Shown here in pieces: positions 59,024 to 64,000 of a stretch of 64,000 bases of DNA (position 1 is its first letter; every line of letters begins with the position of its first letter). The DNA comes from UBA2334 sp049653005. GTDB lineage: Bacteria > Pseudomonadota > Gammaproteobacteria > Burkholderiales > Burkholderiaceae_C. The notes under the pieces are model-generated. The model was not told the origin of the DNA, did not search any database, and saw only the letters and a program-made list of their open reading frames with translations. A program made the position numbers and the translations under genes. Location: positions 7,185 through 71,184 of the forward strand of contig JBASFL010000129.1 of the NCBI GenBank assembly GCA_049653005.1, given 5' to 3'.

Positions 59024-61327
59024 ATGTCAACACGCTTCATTTCAGGCAAAAAAATGCCTGCGGCGCTTGCCAGCCAAGCCTCTTCAGCTACCAAAAATTC
59101 TGCACCTTCGGTGGCCTTGCTGCCGCTGGGCGCCATGCTCCTGGCGGGCTCGGTGGGCGCAATGGCCCAAACCGCTGGCACCGACACGGGCAAAACCCTG
59201 TCCACCGTCACCGTGAAAGAGCGTGCCGAGCCTGAAGAAATCAGGGCCAAAAACACCTTCCGTGCCACCGAGACCACCCTGGGCAAAGGCCAGCAAGCGC
59301 TGCGCGACATTCCCCAAAACGTGACGGTGATGACCGAAAAACTGCTGGACGACCGCAACCTCGACAACTTCCGCGACGTGCTCAAAACCACCGCAGGCGT
59401 CACCTTCCTGGCGGGCGAAACCGGGGAAGAAGACGTTCGCCTGCGCGGCTTTTCCCTGGGCCAGGGCGGTGACATCTACCGCGACGGCATGCGCGAAGGC
59501 CAGCTCATCACCCGCGACACCTTTGCCGCCGACCGTGTGGAAGTGCTGAAAGGCTCCGCGTCCATGCTGTTTGGCAAAGGCTCCACCGGTGGCGTGGTGA
59601 ACCAGGTCACCAAACAGCCCTTTTTGATGGACCGCTACGAAACCGAGTTGACCGTGGGCAGCGGCGGCCACCGGCGTGTGCAGGCCGATCTGAACAAACA
59701 ACTGAGCGACAACAGCGCGGTGCGTGTGAACGCCATGGTGCAAAACGCCGACAACTGGGGCGCCCAGGACGACCGCAAAGGCTTGGCCGCAGGCTGGCGC
59801 ACCGGCATCGGCGAGCGCGACGAGTTTTCCGTGGATCTGTACCACCTGAGCACCCGTGAACGCCCCAACTACAACCACCCCTGGCTGCAATCGGGCACGG
59901 CCATAGACAACCCGCGCTACATCCTGCCCCAACTGGCCGCCAAGAACTACTACGGCCTGGCCAGCGACTACCAGAACACCGACCAAACCACGCTGTCGCT
60001 GGGCCACAAACACCGCTTTGGGGCGCAAGAAGAGCTGAAAACCACGCTGCGGCACGGCAGTTACGAACGCGACCTGTGGGTCAGCGCTGTGGTGTTCGGC
60101 GCGGCCACCCTGCAGCCCAACGGCACCGCCATTTCGCTCACCAACCCGCCCACGGCGGCAACGGTGTTGTCGCGCAATTCCAAAGGCCGGTACGGGCAAA
60201 GCGACATCACGCAGCTGCAAAGCGACTACAGCCACAAGTTCAACAGCGCGGGCATGGACCACCACCTGATCGCGGGCGTGGACCTGACGGTGGAAAAAGC
60301 CAAGCGCAACAACAGCTTCGCGGGCACGGCCTCCGGCCTGACCACCACCGTGGGCACGCCCAACGACGGTGACTGGCGCGCCGACACCCGGGGCACGCCG
60401 CTGCTGAACACCTTCGACGCCAAAAGCCTGGGCCTTTACGTGCAAGACGTGGCCGCCCTCACCCCCACGGTGAAGCTGGTGGGCGGCGTGCGCTTTGACC
60501 ACTTCACGGCCCGCTACGCCGACACGGCGGGCAACCAGGACACCTTGACCGAGAACCTGTGGAGCCCGCGCATCGGCGCCCTCTACCAGCCCAACGAGGC
60601 GTCCACCTACTACGTGTCACTGGGCGAGTCGTACAACACCTCGGCCGACACCTACCAGTTCGCCCTGGGCAACTTCGCCACCGGCGGCACCAACGCCAAA
60701 CTTGGCAACACCCCGCCAGAGAAAAGCCGCAACCTTGAAATCGGGGCCAAGTGGGACCTGTTGGGCAACCGCGCCACCCTCAATGCCGCGCTGTTCCACT
60801 CCCAAAAGTACAACGAGCGCAACACCGACCCCGACAGCGCCGCCCAACAAGCCCTGCTGTCGGGCAAGCGGCATGCCACCGGCATGGAGATCAGCGCCGC
60901 CGGGCGCCTCACACCCGACTGGGAGGTGTTCTACAACCACACGTGGATACCCAGCGCCAAAATCGACCAAAGCAACGTGGCGCTGGCCGCCAACGGCACA
61001 GGCGCCCAGGTGCAAGGTGACCGCGCTGCGCTCACCCCCAAACACAGCCTGAGCGCCTGGACCACCTACCGCGTGGCCTCGCAGTGGCGCGTGGGCCTGG
61101 GGTTCACCCACCGGGGCGAACAAAACCCCGAGGGGGCACGCACCGTGTTGGCCTCGGCATTCACCGTGTGGGATGGCATGGTTGAGTACACGGTGAACGA
61201 AAAAGCCACCGTCAAATTCAACGTCAGCAACCTCACCGACAAGCTGTACGCCGACGGCCTGTACCGGGGCTTCTACACCCCGGGTGCTCCGCGCAAAGCG
61301 ATGTTGTCCTTGAAAACCGTGTTCTGA
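59024..61327 (+). CDS. TonB-dependent catecholate siderophore receptor (Fiu-like)
   Basis: A 767-residue outer-membrane receptor. After a signal peptide ending near GAMAQ come the TonB-box-like STVTVKERA, the plug domain with LRDIPQNVTVMTEKLL and LRGFSLGQGGDIYRDGMREG, VEVLKGSASMLFGKGSTGGVVN, and the beta-barrel ending in a terminal Phe. The following piuC gene is the usual partner of Fiu/PiuA receptors, and a Fur box lies upstream. Start choice is uncertain: ATG 59009, 59024 and 59054 are all in frame. The signal-peptide region overlaps a dispersed repeat (residues 14-23). Confidence 0.9.
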   Translation: MSTRFISGKKMPAALASQASSATKNSAPSVALLPLGAMLLAGSVGAMAQTAGTDTGKTLSTVTVKERAEPEEIRAKNTFRATETTLGKGQQALRDIPQNVTVMTEKLLDDRNLDNFRDVLKTTAGVTFLAGETGEEDVRLRGFSLGQGGDIYRDGMREGQLITRDTFAADRVEVLKGSASMLFGKGSTGGVVNQVTKQPFLMDRYETELTVGSGGHRRVQADLNKQLSDNSAVRVNAMVQNADNWGAQDDRKGLAAGWRTGIGERDEFSVDLYHLSTRERPNYNHPWLQSGTAIDNPRYILPQLAAKNYYGLASDYQNTDQTTLSLGHKHRFGAQEELKTTLRHGSYERDLWVSAVVFGAATLQPNGTAISLTNPPTAATVLSRNSKGRYGQSDITQLQSDYSHKFNSAGMDHHLIAGVDLTVEKAKRNNSFAGTASGLTTTVGTPNDGDWRADTRGTPLLNTFDAKSLGLYVQDVAALTPTVKLVGGVRFDHFTARYADTAGNQDTLTENLWSPRIGALYQPNEASTYYVSLGESYNTSADTYQFALGNFATGGTNAKLGNTPPEKSRNLEIGAKWDLLGNRATLNAALFHSQKYNERNTDPDSAAQQALLSGKRHATGMEISAAGRLTPDWEVFYNHTWIPSAKIDQSNVALAANGTGAQVQGDRAALTPKHSLSAWTTYRVASQWRVGLGFTHRGEQNPEGARTVLASAFTVWDGMVEYTVNEKATVKFNVSNLTDKLYADGLYRGFYTPGAPRKAMLSLKTVF
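59064..59090 (-). repeat. Dispersed repeat core, copy 12, in the receptor signal-sequence region
   Basis: On the minus strand TAGC, 17 bases, CAAGCG, then CCGCAGGCA and a seven-T tract ending in GCCTGA. Antisense to the gene and read in the GCG CTT phase as AALASQASSATKN. The flank forms an inverted repeat CAGGCA/TGCCTG around ATG 59054. Confidence 0.75.
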
Positions 61328-61330
61328 CCC

Positions 61331-62017
61331 ATGTTGCTGCACCTGCCCGACCTGCTCAGCCCCGACGAAGTGCGGGCCATGCGCGCCCAGCTGGCCGACG
61401 AAACCCTGTGGACCGACGGGCGCACCAGCGCCGGGCCGCAGGCCGTGCAGGTGAAGCGCAACGAACAGTTGGCGCAAGGCAGCGCGGTGGCCCAAGCCCT
61501 GCAAGACCAGGTGCTGGCGGCCGTGCAGCGCAGCCCTGTGTTTTTTTCAGCCGCACTGCCACGCCGCTTTTTCAACCCCTTGTTCAACCGCTACCGGCCC
61601 GGCTTTCCCGCCTACGGCCCACACATCGACGGCGCGGTGCTGCACTCCAGGCGCAGCCAGGAACACGTCCGCACCGACCTGTCGTGCACCGTGTTCCTGA
61701 GCGACCCCAGCGAATACGACGGCGGCGAACTCACCGTGCACGACACCTACGGCACCCGGGGCGTGAAGCTGCCCGCGGGCCACGCCGTGCTTTACCCCGG
61801 CACCAGCCTGCACGAAGTCACACCCGTCACACGCGGCCAGCGCGTGGCCAGCTTTTTCTGGGTGCAAAGCATGGTGCGCAGCGACGACCAGCGCCGCCTG
61901 CTGTTTGACCTGGACATGGCCCTGCTCGCCCTGCGCCAGCAACACGGCGAAACCGCCGAAACCACCCAGCTCACCGGCACGTACCACAACCTGCTGCGCA
62001 TGTGGGCAGAAACCTGA
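61331..62017 (+). CDS. piuC: Fe(II)- and 2-oxoglutarate-type dioxygenase PiuC (PKHD-type hydroxylase)
   Basis: A 228-residue protein of the PiuC/YbiX family. The metal and cosubstrate residues are in YGPHIDGAV (H-x-D) and YPGTSLHEVTPVTRGQR (distal His and Arg), and the family sequence FNPLFNRYRPGF is present. The gene begins only three bases after the receptor stop, as in fiu-ybiX loci, and is induced by iron limitation in relatives. The natural substrate is not known. Confidence 0.95.
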   Translation: MLLHLPDLLSPDEVRAMRAQLADETLWTDGRTSAGPQAVQVKRNEQLAQGSAVAQALQDQVLAAVQRSPVFFSAALPRRFFNPLFNRYRPGFPAYGPHIDGAVLHSRRSQEHVRTDLSCTVFLSDPSEYDGGELTVHDTYGTRGVKLPAGHAVLYPGTSLHEVTPVTRGQRVASFFWVQSMVRSDDQRRLLFDLDMALLALRQQHGETAETTQLTGTYHNLLRMWAET

Positions 62018-62047
62018 ACCGATTTTCAAAGCCAAAACCGCCCCCAG

Positions 62048-62074
62048 CGCTTTGCTGGCAAGGCTTTTCTGCTA
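62048..62074 (-). repeat. Dispersed repeat core, copy 13, at the start of the hydroxyacid oxidase gene
   Basis: On the minus strand TAGC, 17 bases, AAAGCG, then CTGGGGGCGG. The first base of the ATG of the oxidase gene is the last base of the core on the plus strand, so the element forms the entire leader and carries its AAGG-like site. Confidence 0.72.
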
Positions 62075-63195
62075 TGCCCATGCAAGCCCTGCAGCCCCTC
62101 CCCCCACACATCGTCAACCTGGCCGACCACGAAGCCGCCGCCGCCCAAGCGCTGGACGGCAACGCCTGGGCCTATTTTTCAGGCGGCGCTGCCGACGAAC
62201 TGACCCTGCGCGCCAACGTGGCCGCCTGGCAAGGGCTGCGGTTGCTGCCCCGCGTCCTCAACCCGCTGGCCGGGGGGCACACCCGCGTCACGCTGCTGGG
62301 CCGCACCCTGCCCCACCCCATTCTGGTGGCCCCGGTGGCCCACCAGCGCATGGCCCACCCCGATGGCGAACTGGCCATGGCAGCGGCCGCCGCCGCCCAA
62401 GGCGCGGGCCTGGTGCTGAGCACCCAGGCCAGCACCCCGCTGGAAGACGTGGCCCAGGTGCACCGGCACATGGCCGACAACAGCGCGGGCGCAGGCAGCA
62501 GCCCGCTGTGGTTCCAGCTGTATTGGCAACCTCAACGCGACGTGACCCAGCACCTGCTGGCCCGCGCCGAAGCAGCCGGGTACCAGGCCATCGTGCTGAC
62601 CGTGGACGCCCCCGTGCACGGCGCCCGTGACCGCGAACGCCGCGCGGGCTTTCGGCTGCCGCCCGGCATCCGCGCGGTCAACCTGCCCACGGCCTTGCCG
62701 CAAAACACCGCCCCAGCGGGCACCTCGGCCTTTGAAGGCGTGCTGCAACACGCCCCCACTTGGGAACAGGTGCGCTGGCTGGTGCAAGCCACCCGGCTGC
62801 CGGTGCTGCTCAAAGGCATTCTTCACCCCGACGATGCGCGCCGGGCACTGGACTGTGGCGCGGCGGGCGTGATCGTCTCCAACCACGGCGGGCGCACGCT
62901 CGACACCTGCGTGCCCACCGCCCACGCCTTGCCCGCAGTGGCACAGGCCGTAGGCGCCCACATGGCGGTGCTGGCCGATGGCGGCATCCGCCGGGGCACC
63001 GATGTGTTCAAAGCCCTGGCCCTGGGCGCACACGCCGTGCTGGTGGGCAAGCCCTGCGTGTACGGGCTGGCCCACGGCGGCGCGGTGGGCGTGGCCCATG
63101 TGCTTCGCCTGCTGCGCGACGAATTTGAAATCGCACTGGCCCTGTGTGGCTGCGCCACCCCGGCCCACATCCGGCCCGAGCACCTGTTCAAATAA
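62074..63195 (+). CDS. FMN-dependent alpha-hydroxyacid oxidase/dehydrogenase
   Basis: A 373-residue TIM-barrel flavoenzyme of the lactate/glycolate oxidase family. FMN and active-site regions are recognisable: WAYFSGGAADELTLRANV, LVAPVAHQRMAHPDGE, LVLSTQASTPLEDV and LKGILHPDDARRALD (Lys). The catalytic base His and substrate Arg lie in VSNHGGRTLDTCV and the phosphate site in VLADGGIRRGTDVFKALALGA. ATG 62074 is preferred; GTG 62002 would overlap piuC. Substrate unclear. The gene is 56 bases after piuC and before bfd, in an iron-regulated context. Confidence 0.9.
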   Translation: MPMQALQPLPPHIVNLADHEAAAAQALDGNAWAYFSGGAADELTLRANVAAWQGLRLLPRVLNPLAGGHTRVTLLGRTLPHPILVAPVAHQRMAHPDGELAMAAAAAAQGAGLVLSTQASTPLEDVAQVHRHMADNSAGAGSSPLWFQLYWQPQRDVTQHLLARAEAAGYQAIVLTVDAPVHGARDRERRAGFRLPPGIRAVNLPTALPQNTAPAGTSAFEGVLQHAPTWEQVRWLVQATRLPVLLKGILHPDDARRALDCGAAGVIVSNHGGRTLDTCVPTAHALPAVAQAVGAHMAVLADGGIRRGTDVFKALALGAHAVLVGKPCVYGLAHGGAVGVAHVLRLLRDEFEIALALCGCATPAHIRPEHLFK

Positions 63196-63218
63196 AAATA
63201 ATTCTCAACAACAAAGCT

Positions 63219-63237
63219 AATGCGACGAATTCGCATT
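63219..63237. promoter_or_regulatory. Fur box upstream of bfd
   Basis: AATGCGA-CGAAT-TCGCATT has perfect seven-base arms, 37 bases before the bfd ATG, matching the betaproteobacterial Fur consensus. Confidence 0.87.
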
Positions 63238-63273
63238 TAGAATTTCTGCACCGCCACCCTTTCGGAGCCCTGC

Positions 63274-63519
63274 ATGATTGTTTGTGTTTGCCACCGCGTC
63301 AGTGACCGCACCATCCGCCAGTGCGCCCGCCAAGGCATGGCCTTTGACGACCTGCAACTGGAACTGGGCGTGGCCACCCAATGTGGCAAATGCGAAAGCT
63401 GCGCCCGCAGCGTGTGGCAAGAATGCGGCAGCGCCGCGCCCACGGCCCACATCCACATGAACCCACAGACCCTGCAAGGACGCGCATGGAACCCCTCGCA
63501 GCACTTGGCCTCTGTGTAA
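63274..63519 (+). CDS. bfd: Bacterioferritin-associated ferredoxin Bfd
   Basis: An 81-residue [2Fe-2S] protein that reduces bacterioferritin iron for release. Cluster ligands appear as CVCHRVSD at the N-terminus and CGKCESC in the middle, the Bfd pattern, in an all-helical Fer2_BFD domain (1-55). A 25-residue hydrophilic tail follows. A Fur box precedes it, consistent with induction under iron starvation when storage iron must be mobilised. Confidence 0.95.
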   Translation: MIVCVCHRVSDRTIRQCARQGMAFDDLQLELGVATQCGKCESCARSVWQECGSAAPTAHIHMNPQTLQGRAWNPSQHLASV

Positions 63520-63560
63520 CCTTGGTGGTGCTCGCGGTGTGCTGGGTGCTTCGCCCCTGA
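63486..63560 (+). CDS. Possible 24-residue membrane peptide overlapping the end of bfd
   Basis: A short open frame of 24 residues in another frame, starting 34 bases before the bfd stop. ATG is preceded by AAGGA at five bases, and the product is a single hydrophobic stretch with two Cys and a C-terminal RP, resembling a one-pass membrane microprotein. It would be coupled to bfd. There is no homology that I recognise and the frame could be chance. Confidence 0.3.
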   Translation: MEPLAALGLCVTLVVLAVCWVLRP

Positions 63561-63639
63561 AGGCTGGCCCGCCCCCCTCACCACACCCGCTTCCTTTCAC
63601 ACCCGTTGGGCCCCGTGCCCCTGCGCCTTTAAGCTTCGC

Positions 63640-64000
63640 ATGTCTGCCTTTTCCGCACCGTTTCCACCCATGGCCCACCCTCCCCGTCGCTTGTCGCGCA
63701 ACGCCAGCCTGGCGCTGGCCGTGGTGGGCCTGCACGCGGGTGGGCTGTACGCCCTGCAAAGCGGCCTGCTGATGCGTGCGGTGGAAGTGGTGGTGCCGGT
63801 GGAGGTGTTGGCGCAGTTCATCGAACCCGCCCAACCCAAGGTGGCCCCCCCACCGCCGCCGCAGCAGCCCACACCCAAGGTCAAGCCCCAGCCGGTGGTG
63901 CAAAAGCCGCAACCGCCAACCCCCAACACGCCGCCACCGCCCATGCCCGTGGCCGTGCTGTCGGCGGCCCCCAGCCCCAACGCCGTGACCGGGGTGACCG
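63640..64000 (+). CDS. tonB: Energy transducer TonB, N-terminal part (3' end outside window)
   Basis: The frame is open from ATG 63640 (or ATG 63670) to the window end, 120 codons. A basic start (HPPRRLSRN) precedes a membrane segment at about residues 24-48, followed by a Pro/Lys/Gln-rich periplasmic linker with PPPPPQQPTPKVKPQPVV, the hallmark of TonB. The C-terminal receptor-binding domain is beyond the window. It probably energises the receptor encoded at 59024. Usually exbB and exbD follow. Confidence 0.85.
   Translation, partial: MSAFSAPFPPMAHPPRRLSRNASLALAVVGLHAGGLYALQSGLLMRAVEVVVPVEVLAQFIEPAQPKVAPPPPPQQPTPKVKPQPVVQKPQPPTPNTPPPPMPVAVLSAAPSPNAVTGVT

Noticed and set aside
1..64000. CRISPR arrays, prophage, insertion sequences, integrons or a defence island
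   Set aside because: No regularly spaced repeats, no transposase, integrase, phage structural or restriction genes were found on either strand. The dispersed repeat copies are kilobases apart and lack CRISPR-like spacing.

Overview
This 64 kb window is chromosomal DNA of a high-GC betaproteobacterium, most likely Burkholderiales, family Comamonadaceae. The grounds are the family-typical gene orders (ratA-rnfH beside smpB; rimP-nusA-infB-rbfA-truB-typA; yebC-purD-hemF-nadD-rsfS-rlmH-maf-rng; divergent ppsA and ppsR) and betaproteobacterial Fur boxes of the form AATGCGA-N5-TCGCATT. Coding density is high, no gap between genes exceeds 300 bases, and there is no prophage, insertion sequence, plasmid gene or CRISPR array.

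Layout. 0-3.9 kb: end of a DUF4124 protein, rnfH, ratA, smpB, a 3-hydroxyisobutyryl-CoA hydrolase-like gene and a DMT exporter. 3.9-12.7 kb: translation and ribosome-biogenesis operon on the minus strand (rimP, nusA, infB, rbfA, truB, typA). 12.4-13.5 kb: two small membrane proteins. 13.6-19.2 kb: a yejABEF-type peptide ABC importer. 19.3-23.3 kb: fabI, a periplasmic-type ATP-dependent DNA ligase and an arginine/lysine/ornithine decarboxylase. 23.5-23.8 kb: tRNA-Ser(GGA) and tRNA-Lys(TTT). 23.8-30.3 kb: tcdA, a YeeE/YedE transporter, the tolB-pal-cpoB envelope genes and divergent msbA. 30.4-37.5 kb: the rng to yebC housekeeping block. 37.6-41.1 kb: a DUF853 ATPase, a DUF1499 protein and an MFS transporter. 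41.2-44.6 kb: PEP synthase and its regulatory kinase/phosphatase. 44.8-49.5 kb: an MFS transporter with a large loop, two small unknowns, a metallophosphoesterase and a Ser/Thr kinase fused to a universal stress domain. 49.7-52.1 kb: ahpC and ahpF. 52.2-57.2 kb: a PAS-GGDEF-EAL-CZB enzyme, an Aer-like chemoreceptor and an S49 peptidase. 57.3-64 kb: an iron locus with three Fur-box candidates, bacterioferritin, a TonB-dependent siderophore receptor, piuC, an alpha-hydroxyacid oxidase, bfd and the start of tonB.

The most striking structure is a dispersed, relatively AT-rich repeat that I recognised by eye: TAGC, exactly 17 variable bases, then (C/A)AAGCG, usually followed by CCAGAGGCA and an A- or T-rich tail. 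Thirteen copies occur in this window. Six lie inside protein-coding genes (an acyl-CoA hydrolase gene, truB, the yejF-type ATPase, nadD, the DUF1499 gene and the siderophore receptor), and one carries the stop codon of msbA. All four intragenic copies antisense to their gene are read in one identical phase, and both sense copies in another. This is what is expected of a mobile or spreading element that is tolerated only in stop-free frames, comparable in concept to the Rickettsia palindromic elements. Several other small observations, including a kinase/phosphatase/stress-domain cluster and a histone-like tail on RsfS, are listed separately.
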